A DNA stretch of 64,000 bases, from positions 1,860,001-1,924,000 of the forward strand of contig NZ_JAPEPZ010000001.1 in assembly GCF_026339875.1 (NCBI RefSeq). The letters run 5' to 3'. A program made the position numbers and the translations under genes. This document shows, piece after piece, positions 46,335-55,200 of this stretch (position 1 is the first letter of the stretch; the number at the start of each line of letters is the position of its first letter). Origin of the DNA: Streptomyces sp. NBC_01571 (GTDB lineage Bacteria; Actinomycetota; Actinomycetes; Streptomycetales; Streptomycetaceae). The notes below the pieces were generated by a model, which saw nothing but the letters and a program-made list of their open reading frames with translations, had not been told where the DNA came from and did no database searches.

Positions 46335-46694
46335 ATGTCTGCACGTCGCATAGCCGTACTCGCGGCCACCGCGGCCGCCGTCGCCCTGCCGCTGCTGTCC
46401 GCCCCGGCGGCCACCGCCGCGCCGCAGTCGGTCGCCACCGCGGTGCCCGCCTCGTCCTGCACCACCAACCCCTACCTTCCGTGGGCGGTGCACGGCACCA
46501 GCGCGGTGACCATCCGCTCGAAGGCGACCACCAAGTCGACCGCAGTCGGGGTCCTCTACAAGTCGCACAAGTTCACGGTGCACAAGACCACCAAGGGCGC
46601 GACCTGGGTGTACATCACCGACAAGAACACCAAGAAGACGGGCTGGGTCTCCGGCAAGTACGTCTACCGCGACGTGCGCATGTGCCTGGACTGA
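46335..46694 (+). CDS. Small secreted SH3b-like protein (second)
   Basis: The ATG at 46335 has GGAGG seven bases upstream; a TTG at 46329 is less likely. The 119-residue preprotein has a signal peptide (VLAATAAAVALPLLSAPAAT then AA) and a mature SH3b-like domain: VTIRSKATTKSTAVGVLY, TTKGATWVYITDK, TGWVSGKYVYRD, ending with a Cys-containing tail. It is a divergent partner of the protein at 45789. No obvious promoter lies between them. Confidence 0.7.
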   Translation: MSARRIAVLAATAAAVALPLLSAPAATAAPQSVATAVPASSCTTNPYLPWAVHGTSAVTIRSKATTKSTAVGVLYKSHKFTVHKTTKGATWVYITDKNTKKTGWVSGKYVYRDVRMCLD

Positions 46695-46854
46695 GGCACC
46701 GCCTCACTTCCGTGCCCCGGGCCGCCCGGCCCGGGGCACCTCCACCTGGCCTGCCCCCTCGGCGCCGCGCTTCCACTCCAGCCCTCACCCCAGTCCGGCA
46801 GGGTTCCGCGAGTCCGAATACGGCGGGTGAGCGACCCGCGACCAGTGCATGGAA

Positions 46855-46888
46855 CGAAAGGCCCCGGAGTTCACTCCGGGGCCTTTCG
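46855..46888 (+). terminator. Perfect bidirectional hairpin terminator
   Basis: CGAAAGGCCCCGGAGT (46855-46870) pairs perfectly with ACTCCGGGGCCTTTCG (46873-46888) around a two-base gap. It separates the SH3b-like genes from the Clp-type gene. Confidence 0.8.
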
Positions 46889-46904
46889 CATTCTCCATTC
46901 AATG

Positions 46905-46932
46905 CCCTATCGAATGCTACCCGTGATAGGGT
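46905..46932 (+). promoter_or_regulatory. CCTATCGA-type promoter box before the Clp-type gene
   Basis: CCTATCGA at 46906-46913 and TAGGGT at 46927-46932, preceded by TGA, are separated by 13 bases. This is the same layout as at 39230. The start codon is at 46986. Confidence 0.5.
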
Positions 46933-46985
46933 TTCGACTGATTTTCCAGTTAAATCTTCAGTCCAGTCGAGAGGTCTTGCGCGGC

Positions 46986-49895
46986 ATGTTCCACGAGGCA
47001 CAGCTCAACGAGCGCTACCCACTCCTGTCCAAGCTCTCGGAGCCACTGAAGAAGGCCGAGCGCGACATCGTCGGCCGTGAGCACGAGACGATGCAGCTGC
47101 TGGCCTCGATGAGCCGCCCTGAGCTGTGCAATGCGCTTCTACTGGCCGAGGCCGGAACGGGAAAGACCGCATTGGTCCAGGCCACGATGCTCGTGGATCC
47201 GGGCCGCCTCTACCTGGAGGTGGACCCGGCGCGCATGATCTCCGAGGCGGGCAACGCCGAGAACATGGCCTCGAAGCTCAAGGGCTTCTTCGACGAGGCC
47301 GAGGACTTCGTCAAGGACGAGAAGCACGAAGTGGTGCTCTTCATCGACGAGTTCCACCAGATCATCCAGCTCTCCGACGCCGCTGTCGAGGCCATCAAGC
47401 CGGTCCTCGCGGCTTCGGGAACCCGAGGCATCAGGATCATCGCGGCGACGACCTACGAGGAGTTCCACAAGCACATCTCGCCGAACCAGCCGCTCGTCGA
47501 GCGCCTGCAGCGCATCAACCTCAACCCGCCGGACCAGGCGACGACCATCAAGATCCTGCAGGGCATGGCCGAACGGTACGGGGTGGCCGACGAGTTCTAC
47601 GACGACCACGTCTTCCAGCAGATCTACGAGTACACCCAGCGCTACATGCCGGCCAGCGCCCAGCCGCGCAAGTCGATCCTCGTGCTCGACTCCATGGTCG
47701 GCTGGCATCGCCTGACGCACCGACCGATGGACCGGGACCTGCTCTCGGACGTGCTCATGGAGTCCCTGAACGTGAACGTCGCATTCCGGGTCGACGGCGC
47801 GAAGATCAAGAAGCAGCTGGACGCCAAGGTGTTCAGCCAGGACTGGGCGACCGGCGCGGTGGCGCGTCGTCTGCAGTTGTCGGTGGCGGACCTCAACGAC
47901 AAGGGGAAGCCGATGGCGAGCCTGCTGTTCACGGGATCGACGGGAACGGGGAAATTCTGCGTCGACTCGACGCAGGTTCCTGTCTACTCGAGCGACGGCG
48001 AGACCACCTGGAAGCTGCACGGCGACCTGGTCCCGGGCGACAGAGTGTTCGGTCGCCAAGGTCACCCGGTCGAGGTGCTCGGACACTTCCCGCAGGGCAT
48101 GCAGGACGTCTACCGGGTCACGCTCTGGGACGGCCGGACTCTCGACGTTGGAGGACCGCACTTGTGGACGGTCTACACAGCCAAGCAGCGGTCGAAGAAG
48201 CATGCGGGCAAGGACGTCGCGCCGATGGTCCTGAGCACGCAGGAAATGGTCGAGCGTGGCGTCGTGCGGACCTACCCCGGCGACTCTCGGGAAGATCTGA
48301 AGTTCTTCATCCCGGCGAACGGACCGGTGCACTGGCCGGAGCAGGACTTCGACGTCGACCCGTACGTCTTGGGCGTCCTCATCGGTAACGGGTGCCTCAC
48401 TGAGAGGCAGCTGACGCTCTCGTCTGACGGGGACGACGCCGACCACACCGTGTGGATGGTGGGCGAATGGCTGGGGTCGGCACCGAAGTCGTACGGACGC
48501 AACTACAGCTGGGTTTTCCCTGTCGGTGTTGGCCCGGTGGAGGACCGCCGCGATTCGCTGTACCAGACGAAGGACGTGCTTGCCTCGGTTCCCGATCTGA
48601 TCGGTGCGCGCTCGGCGGAGCGCCGTATCCCGGAGAGGTACAAACACGGATCGGTACAGCAGCGGTGGGCGCTGGTGCGGGGCCTTTTCGACACCGACGG
48701 ATCGATCGGTGCCTCGAACGACCGCTTCAACGTCTCGTACTCGACGTTCTCCAAGGGGCTCACGGAGGACCTTAGGGAGGTGCTGTTCTCGCTCGGCGTC
48801 TCGAACACGATCAAATCGTGGACACGCACGAAGGAGGACGGGCGCGAACTGGTCGAGTACGGCGTGCACGTGAAGGTCGGCAACGAGGATAAGGCCCGGT
48901 TCTTCTCCCTGCCCCGCAAGCAGGAGATCGCACGGCGCGCGGCCATCGAGACCTCGGGTCGTAAGCGCGTGAAGAAGTTCGACATGGTCGGCATCGCGTC
49001 GATCGAGAAGCTGCCGGAGCAGCAGAGCTCGTCGTGCATCTACGTCAACGACGAGGAGCACCTCTACCAGGCTGGTCAGTTCGTGGTCACGCACAACACG
49101 GAGCTCACGAAGCAGCTGGCACGACTGCTGTTCGGTGACGACCAGCGGCACCTGATCCGGTTCGACATGACGGAGTACGCCGAGGACTCGTCGTTCGCGG
49201 CGTTCCGTTCTGAGCTCACCAAGCGCGTGTGGGCCCTCTCCCACGCTGTGCTGCTTTTCGACGAGGTCGAGAAGGCCTCGGCGATGGTGACACGCGTGCT
49301 GCTGCAGGTGCTCGACGACGGCCGGCTCAACGACGCCAACAACCGCGAGGTGAGCTTCCTCAACACCTACATCGTGCTGACGACGAACGCCGGCTCGGAG
49401 ATCTACAAGGACATCGCGCAGTACGCGGCGGACGACACCGGGTCGGGCAAGCAGCTGCTGGAGTACGAGAAGCTCATCCGCCGCTCGATCTCCTCGACGA
49501 CGGGCGACAACCGATTTCCGCCCGAGCTGCTGGGCCGTATCGACGCGATCGTGCCTTTCCAGCCGCTGTCGCTGCTGACGCAGCAAAAGATCGTGCGGAA
49601 GAAGCTGCGCCAGATGGTGCAGGAGGTGTTCGTCAAGCACAACGTGCGCATCGACGTCGATGCGAGGGTCCTGCAGTACCTCATCGAGGACAAGGGCGAT
49701 ACCGCCTCTGATGCCGGCGGTGCGCGTGCGGCTGTGGCGAAGCTGACCGACGAGGTCACCACCGCGGTGGCGACCTTCCTCAACGAGCACCCCTCGGAAC
49801 GGCGTATCCGCATCGACGTCGTCGGCGACCTGGTCAGCGACGACAAGAACCTGCTGAGTTCCGACGCCTACGTCGAGGTCAGCGCGGTGCGATGA
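46986..49895 (+). CDS. Clp/HSP100-type double AAA+ ATPase containing an intein
   Basis: The ATG at 46986 follows GTCGAGAGG and gives a 969-residue precursor (588 after splicing). AAA+ domain 1 has Walker A AEAGTGKT (K60) and Walker B LFIDEFHQI (D121, E122). AAA+ domain 2 has Walker A GSTGTGK|TEL, split after K323 by a 381-residue intein (residues 324-704), and Walker B LLFDEVEKA (D759, E760), the ClpB/ClpA pattern. No N-terminal Clp repeat domain is present, and the protein begins near the first AAA+ domain. HSP100 proteins unfold or disassemble protein complexes. Here it lies among transfer genes, so it may remodel the relaxosome or channel (inference). No peptidase partner is seen nearby. 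Confidence 0.85.
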   Translation: MFHEAQLNERYPLLSKLSEPLKKAERDIVGREHETMQLLASMSRPELCNALLLAEAGTGKTALVQATMLVDPGRLYLEVDPARMISEAGNAENMASKLKGFFDEAEDFVKDEKHEVVLFIDEFHQIIQLSDAAVEAIKPVLAASGTRGIRIIAATTYEEFHKHISPNQPLVERLQRINLNPPDQATTIKILQGMAERYGVADEFYDDHVFQQIYEYTQRYMPASAQPRKSILVLDSMVGWHRLTHRPMDRDLLSDVLMESLNVNVAFRVDGAKIKKQLDAKVFSQDWATGAVARRLQLSVADLNDKGKPMASLLFTGSTGTGKFCVDSTQVPVYSSDGETTWKLHGDLVPGDRVFGRQGHPVEVLGHFPQGMQDVYRVTLWDGRTLDVGGPHLWTVYTAKQRSKKHAGKDVAPMVLSTQEMVERGVVRTYPGDSREDLKFFIPANGPVHWPEQDFDVDPYVLGVLIGNGCLTERQLTLSSDGDDADHTVWMVGEWLGSAPKSYGRNYSWVFPVGVGPVEDRRDSLYQTKDVLASVPDLIGARSAERRIPERYKHGSVQQRWALVRGLFDTDGSIGASNDRFNVSYSTFSKGLTEDLREVLFSLGVSNTIKSWTRTKEDGRELVEYGVHVKVGNEDKARFFSLPRKQEIARRAAIETSGRKRVKKFDMVGIASIEKLPEQQSSSCIYVNDEEHLYQAGQFVVTHNTELTKQLARLLFGDDQRHLIRFDMTEYAEDSSFAAFRSELTKRVWALSHAVLLFDEVEKASAMVTRVLLQVLDDGRLNDANNREVSFLNTYIVLTTNAGSEIYKDIAQYAADDTGSGKQLLEYEKLIRRSISSTTGDNRFPPELLGRIDAIVPFQPLSLLTQQKIVRKKLRQMVQEVFVKHNVRIDVDARVLQYLIEDKGDTASDAGGARAAVAKLTDEVTTAVATFLNEHPSERRIRIDVVGDLVSDDKNLLSSDAYVEVSAVR
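47955..49097 (+). mobile_element. Class 3 intein with LAGLIDADG-type endonuclease domain
   Basis: Removing these 381 residues restores a perfect Walker A motif (GSTGTGK-TEL). The intein begins with Phe, not Cys/Ser, but has the W-C-T signature of class 3 inteins: Trp71 (GGPHLWTV, block B), Cys361 (SSCIYV, block F) and Thr379 before the terminal His380-Asn381 (VVTHN). A LAGLIDADG homing endonuclease domain lies between (YVLGVLIGNGCL and LVRGLFDTDGSI). The first endonuclease motif has Asn (residue 468 of the precursor) where catalytic Asp is expected, so splicing is probably intact but cutting may be lost. Confidence 0.85.
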
Positions 49896-49961
49896 ACCGG
49901 TCCGAGGACGGCGGGAACGAGTCGACTCATGAGTCGATAGCCCATCGATGCCCCATGATTG

Positions 49962-49988
49962 CCTATCGCGATAGAGAGGCGATAAGAT
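49962..49988 (+). promoter_or_regulatory. CCTATCGC-type promoter box before the coiled-coil gene
   Basis: CCTATCGC at 49962-49969 and TAAGAT at 49983-49988, 13 bases apart, in an AT-rich stretch. A related CCCATCGA lies at 49941-49948. The start codon is at 50039. Confidence 0.5.
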
Positions 49989-50038
49989 ACTCATAAACCA
50001 GGTGAACTGTGTTTTATTAGCGGAGGGATCGTGCATCA

Positions 50039-52105
50039 ATGGGCATTCTGGGTACGGCAACGGGAAGCCGCAGGAAGGAGCGGAAGAAGAAGCCCGACGA
50101 GCTTCTGGCCTCCGTGGTGAGAGAAACGGCAATCCCGGCGGCGGTAGAGCTGCTGCGGTCGAACACGCAGTTCGTCTTTCCCAGCGGTACGGCCTGGGTG
50201 ATGCTCGTGCTCGCAGCCGACTCGATCGGTGGCTTGAGCAAGCGGCACGGCCGGGACGAGGCGAAGGGCTCGATCATCGAGCTCATCAGCTCCGACCAGA
50301 TCCGCACGGTGGCCACGGCGGAGATGCTCGAAGAGGAGGTCTTCGGCATCATCCCCACCGACGAGACTCTCGCGCGCATGGAGGAGTACTCGCTGCTCAC
50401 CGGTGCCACCTACGCCTGGGCCGTCGTGTGGCAGAAGCCCAGCGGCGATCTGCTCGTCGATCTCGTGAACGATGCGACCTTCGCGCAGGCACGCTTTGTC
50501 GCTGCAGGTACCACGAGCCTCGAAGAAGCCGTGGGCAAGAAGGCATGGGAGGAGCACAGCGGCCTGGTCGCCGAGGCTGGAGCCACTGCCCCCGCGGTCC
50601 TCGGGGAGGACGAGGGGGATGCGATCTTCGACGGAATCCCCGGTGACGAGGGGGCTGCCGAGGGCCTGGACGACGAGCCGCTCTTCAGCGACGTCGTCGA
50701 CGCGGATGAAGGGGCGGACGCATCCATGCTCGGCGAGGACGCCGCAGGTATCGACGACGCGGGCGCCGTCTCGGTCGAGTCGGAGCCGGACTACGACGGC
50801 GACGAGGTGGCCGGCTACGAGGGTTTCGACGAGACCGACGCCGGCTACGGCGTCGAGGGCGACTACCAGGAGGCCGGCGACACTGTGCTGCTGGCCGATC
50901 AGGCCCAGGTGCGCGACGTCATCGCCCGTCGGTTCCTCTCCGAGGAGCTGGACCTGGACGTCCGGCTCGATGAGTTCAACGCAACCTTCGCCATCGGCGC
51001 GCCGGTCGTGCAGATCGCTGTGCCCGAGGGCGCGACGGAGTGGCTCGGGGACCAGGTCGCCCAGCTCAACCGGCAGGCCAACGCAGACCTGATGCAGCTC
51101 CGTTCCGCGCATGAGGATGAGCTGCGTGCGCTCTACGTCAACCTCATGTCGGCGCACACCGAGCAGGTCATCCGCGATGTGGCCACCGACCGCGCGGGCT
51201 CCCGGTACAAGCTGCTGAAGGACGCCGCCGAGGCCGAGCACCAGCAGCGGCAGACGGAGAAGGATGAGAAGATCCGGGCCCGCCGGGCGGAGATCGCCAA
51301 GGACTACGAGTCTCAGGCCTCCAAGGTGGCCCAGCAGGCGGCGCTCTCGGCGGAACTGCAGTACAAGGAGCGCAACCGCTCGAAGATGGAGCGCGAGCAG
51401 ACCGACTCCATCGCCGGGATCGAGCGGGACATCGAGGACACCCACGCGCACAACCAGCAGGAGATCCTGCGGGTCCGGCGTTCGGACGCGACGCTGAAGA
51501 TGCAGACCGGGCAGACGCGGATCTTCGAGGTGCTGGCCGAGCAGCAGTCAAAATACCTGGCGGCCGAGGAAGAGCGCCTGAACCAGTGGAAGTCCGAGAT
51601 CCAGCGGATCGTCGACGACAACCGCAAGGCCGACATCGCCCAGTCCGAGGCGCTGGCCGAGCACCTGCGGACCACGGACGAGATCGGCGCCCTGCGCCGG
51701 GAGCAGCAGGACCTCCTGGAGTCGGTGCGCTCTGAGCACGCCGACCGGATCCGCCGGATGGAGGACGAGCTCGAACGCAACCGCAAGGACGCCATCACGC
51801 AGATGACGGCTCGGGACGCCGAGTGGCAGCACAACCTCGACCTGGAGAAGGAGAAGACCAACTCCCAGGTGGCACGGGTCACCGACCTGCTCCAGCAGCT
51901 GTCGACGGTCGAGGATTCAGTGGCCAGGCGGTATGAGGTGCGCCTGGCGGAGATGCAGGCCGACAAGGAGTCCTACGCCAACGAGCTGGCGCGGGCCTCC
52001 GAGATGCAAAGCCGCTCGAACAAGATCCTCGTCGTCATGATCGTCACGCTCTCGCTCCTGATGGGCGCGGCCGGCTTCATCGTCGGGGTGGTCTTGACCC
52101 GTTGA
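50039..52105 (+). CDS. Tail-anchored coiled-coil membrane protein
   Basis: A 688-residue protein with a globular N-terminus (residues 20-190, e.g. LLRSNTQFVFPSGTAWVML), an acidic Asp/Glu/Gly-rich linker (about 195-295), a long coiled coil (about 350-650, HQQRQTEKDEKIRARRAEIA, YLAAEEERLNQWKSEIQRIV), and a single C-terminal transmembrane helix (about 664-686, ILVVMIVTLSLLMGAAGFIV). The topology resembles tethers that hold a cytoplasmic platform to the membrane. No family is recognised. It has its own promoter box and is followed by a terminator. Confidence 0.7.
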   Translation: MGILGTATGSRRKERKKKPDELLASVVRETAIPAAVELLRSNTQFVFPSGTAWVMLVLAADSIGGLSKRHGRDEAKGSIIELISSDQIRTVATAEMLEEEVFGIIPTDETLARMEEYSLLTGATYAWAVVWQKPSGDLLVDLVNDATFAQARFVAAGTTSLEEAVGKKAWEEHSGLVAEAGATAPAVLGEDEGDAIFDGIPGDEGAAEGLDDEPLFSDVVDADEGADASMLGEDAAGIDDAGAVSVESEPDYDGDEVAGYEGFDETDAGYGVEGDYQEAGDTVLLADQAQVRDVIARRFLSEELDLDVRLDEFNATFAIGAPVVQIAVPEGATEWLGDQVAQLNRQANADLMQLRSAHEDELRALYVNLMSAHTEQVIRDVATDRAGSRYKLLKDAAEAEHQQRQTEKDEKIRARRAEIAKDYESQASKVAQQAALSAELQYKERNRSKMEREQTDSIAGIERDIEDTHAHNQQEILRVRRSDATLKMQTGQTRIFEVLAEQQSKYLAAEEERLNQWKSEIQRIVDDNRKADIAQSEALAEHLRTTDEIGALRREQQDLLESVRSEHADRIRRMEDELERNRKDAITQMTARDAEWQHNLDLEKEKTNSQVARVTDLLQQLSTVEDSVARRYEVRLAEMQADKESYANELARASEMQSRSNKILVVMIVTLSLLMGAAGFIVGVVLTR

Positions 52106-52136
52106 GCGGACCGGTCATGACCGACGGGGTGATCTG

Positions 52137-52167
52137 ACGGCGCATGGGCCCATTCCCCATGCGCCGT
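52137..52167 (+). terminator. Hairpin terminator after the coiled-coil gene
   Basis: ACGGCGCATGGG at 52137-52148 pairs with CCCATGCGCCGT ending at 52167. No T-tract follows. Confidence 0.65.
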
Positions 52168-52240
52168 CGTCGTCTGCGCAGGCAGGCGCACCGGACAGCA
52201 GGACAGCAGGACGAGCGAGGCTCGAGATTAAGGGATCACG

Positions 52241-55200
52241 ATGGCCACGAACAGGCGGAAGGCAACACGGCCGAAGGCGAGCAGCTGGGACAAGATCTCG
52301 GCGCGGACGCCCGGCGAGACGCTGACGAACCGAGACGTCCACGACAACCAGCAGCTGGACCGCAGCACGTTCCTGACTCTGAGGTCGACCAGACCGGGCA
52401 TCGTCGTCGCGGTGATTACCGGCGTGCTGGTGATGATCGTCGCCTGGGTCTTCTACTCCCTCATCGCCACGGCGGTGCTCTCGGTGGGCGCGTCCGTGGG
52501 TTCGGGCGTGCCCGGCAACGGCACCGGCAAGCCGAGCGTGTACTACGTCCAGGACACCACGACGGGTGCGGGCGGCTCGGTCGTGAAGTGCTACCGGCCC
52601 CTGGCCAAGGACGGCAACCCGGACGTGAAGGCGAAGTGCTACCACAGCGCTGAGGCTGTTCCGGTCCCCAGCTGGTACACCGCGGCGAAGGACGGCAAGC
52701 CCAGCGCCGAGAAGCCGGCTGAGCCCAAGAAGAGCGAGACGACGGTCGGCGAGCAGCTGGCCGACGTCTCGGGGTTCAAGCTCTTCATCACGCTCGGCTC
52801 GGGTCTGATGGTCGCCCTCATCATCGGTACGTGGTTCTCGCGGAAGGTCGCCGCGGCGAACCTGATGAACACCACGAGCGACATCAACCAGTACCAGAAC
52901 GACCAGCACATCTCCCTGCCGGAAGAGATCCAGCAGAACTACGACTGGTTCCCCGACGCCGGTGCTCACTCAAGCGTGCAGGTCAGCTCGATGCTCAGCC
53001 ACATGATGCTCAAGAAGAAGGGCCTGGGCACCGTCGAGGTCGCCCAGCGCGCCAAGAAGGACGTCATCGATGAGGAGGGGAACCTCGTCTACTACGCCGG
53101 CGAGGTCATGGACGACGACGAGGGCGATCCGCTGACGCAGACCCTGCCGATCATCGACGAAGACTTCGGCGACGAGCTGTTCGAGGCATCCGGGCTCCCC
53201 GATGACAAGACGCTGCGGCAGAAGTACGACACGGCACGGATCCCGTACAACCCTGACGGCAAGAACCGGGACAAGCTCGGCTTCGGATCGGACACGTACA
53301 AGACCGTCGCTGACCTGATCAAGAAGGACTGGGAGTTCCCGGCGTACGAGGTCCAGCGCCCGGCCGGGGCGTACGTGGTCGATACCGCGCCGGTGAACAC
53401 CATGGTGCTGGCCATCACCCGAGCCGGTAAGGGCCAGACGTACATCGAGCCGATCATCGACATGTGGTCGCGGGAGAAGAAGCCCTCGAACATGGTCATC
53501 AACGACCCCAAGGGCGAGTTGTTGGTGAAGAACTACGTGCCCCTGGTCACACGCGGGTTCGAGCCGGTGCAGTTCAACCTGATCAACTCCATGAAGACCG
53601 ACATCTACAACCCCCTGGGACTGGCGGCCGACGCGGCGCGTGAGGGCAACTTCACCAAGTGCGCGCTGTACGTGGAGAACATCGCCGGGATCTTCTTTCC
53701 GCTCGACGGCGGCGAGGACCCGGTCTGGCCCAACGCCGCCAACAACGCCTTCAAGCGCGCGGCCTACGGACTCATCGACTTCTATCTGGAGGAGGAGCGG
53801 GAGCTGCGCAGCGCCGCAGCCGTGCTGAATATGGACCCGGCGCTGCTGGAGCAGAAGCTCGATGACCTCTGGGGCAAGGCCACGCTCTACAACTGCTACC
53901 AGCTCTTCGTGCAGATGAGCTCGAAGAAGATCAAGAACCCTGAGGCCGAGCTGGAGAAGCGGGTCAAGGCCGGCGAGTTCGAGAACAACGAGGACGCCCT
54001 GGCCGAGGAGCAGGAGAAGGCTGCGGCCCAGGCCTTCATGTGGGAGGGCAAGGCCGATCAGGACATGCTCAGCCTGTACTTCAACGCGAGCGAGGAGCTG
54101 CCCCGCAACAACATGCGCACGCTGGTGGGCAACGCCCACAACGCGCTGCGCTCGATGGCCGGGGCGGAGAAGATGCTGGCCTCGGTGTACGGAATCGCGA
54201 TCACCGCCATGTCGTTCTTCACCGACCCCACGATCTCGACGCTGACCTCGGGCAAGCCCTCGCAGAACACCGACCTGGCCGGCCTGAGCTTCCCGCGTCG
54301 CCTCGGCGTGCGCTTCGCGCCGAACTACGTCAAGCGCGACCACCTCGTCGGTCAGCAAGCCGTGTGGTCGGCCTACGCGGACCCGATGTTCACCGAGAAC
54401 CTGGGTGAGGACTTCGAGCACGAGGAGATCGTCGGCCGCGAGGGTTGGGCCCGGTACAACTTCAAGGGCAAGTTCCCTGACGACGAGGCCTGGCTCAAGC
54501 TGGAGCTGGTCAACCCGCAGACAAAGATGCTGGTGCGCACCTTCTACTTCAGCTTCACGAAGAACTACCAGGTCTCGCTCAACGGCCGGCACTACGTGGT
54601 CGAGCCGGTGACGGGCAATAAGATCGTGAAGAACGGCGTGATGCGTGAGCTGAAGCCGGTGCGTGAGGGCGGCACCCGGGACGGGAAGATCCTGTCCTTC
54701 CAGCCCGGGGACACGCTCTACCCGGACACGCGACTCGACTTCTCCGGCGTCGGCAACCCGGAGAAGGTCTCGTACCAGGCACGGGCGATCACGCAGACGC
54801 TGTCGCGCTACTCGGAGTCCCCCAAGGCGCTGTTCCTGGTGACTCCACCCCACCTGATGAAGTACGCGAAGCTGATCCTGATCCTGGTCAAGCAGCTGTT
54901 CGACGTGAGCGCCGACCAGGCGTACATGACGAAGTCGAACCAGAAGCCGCTCTACCGCACGCGGTTCATGCTCGACGAGCTCGGCAACCTGCAGTCCGAG
55001 GGCAAAGGCATCGACGGCTTCGAGACGATGCTCTCCATCGGCCTGGGCCAGGAGCAGCAGTTCACGCTCATCCTGCAGACCCTGCAGCAGCTGCGCGACG
55101 TCTACGGCGAGAGCGTCGACAAGATCGTACAGGGCAACACCTCGAACATCGTCTTCTTGAAGTCCACGGACGATTCGATGATCGAGACGCTGGAGAAGAT

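Noticed and set aside
47955..47960. Reading the intein as class 1, starting at the Cys after Phe
   Set aside because: That would leave an extra Phe inside the Walker A motif after splicing. Starting at Phe restores GSTGTGK-TEL exactly, and the W-C-T triad of class 3 inteins is present.
47139..50132. 997-residue frame antisense to the Clp-type gene
   Set aside because: Shadow of a GC-rich coding region; the sense strand has clear AAA+ and intein motifs.
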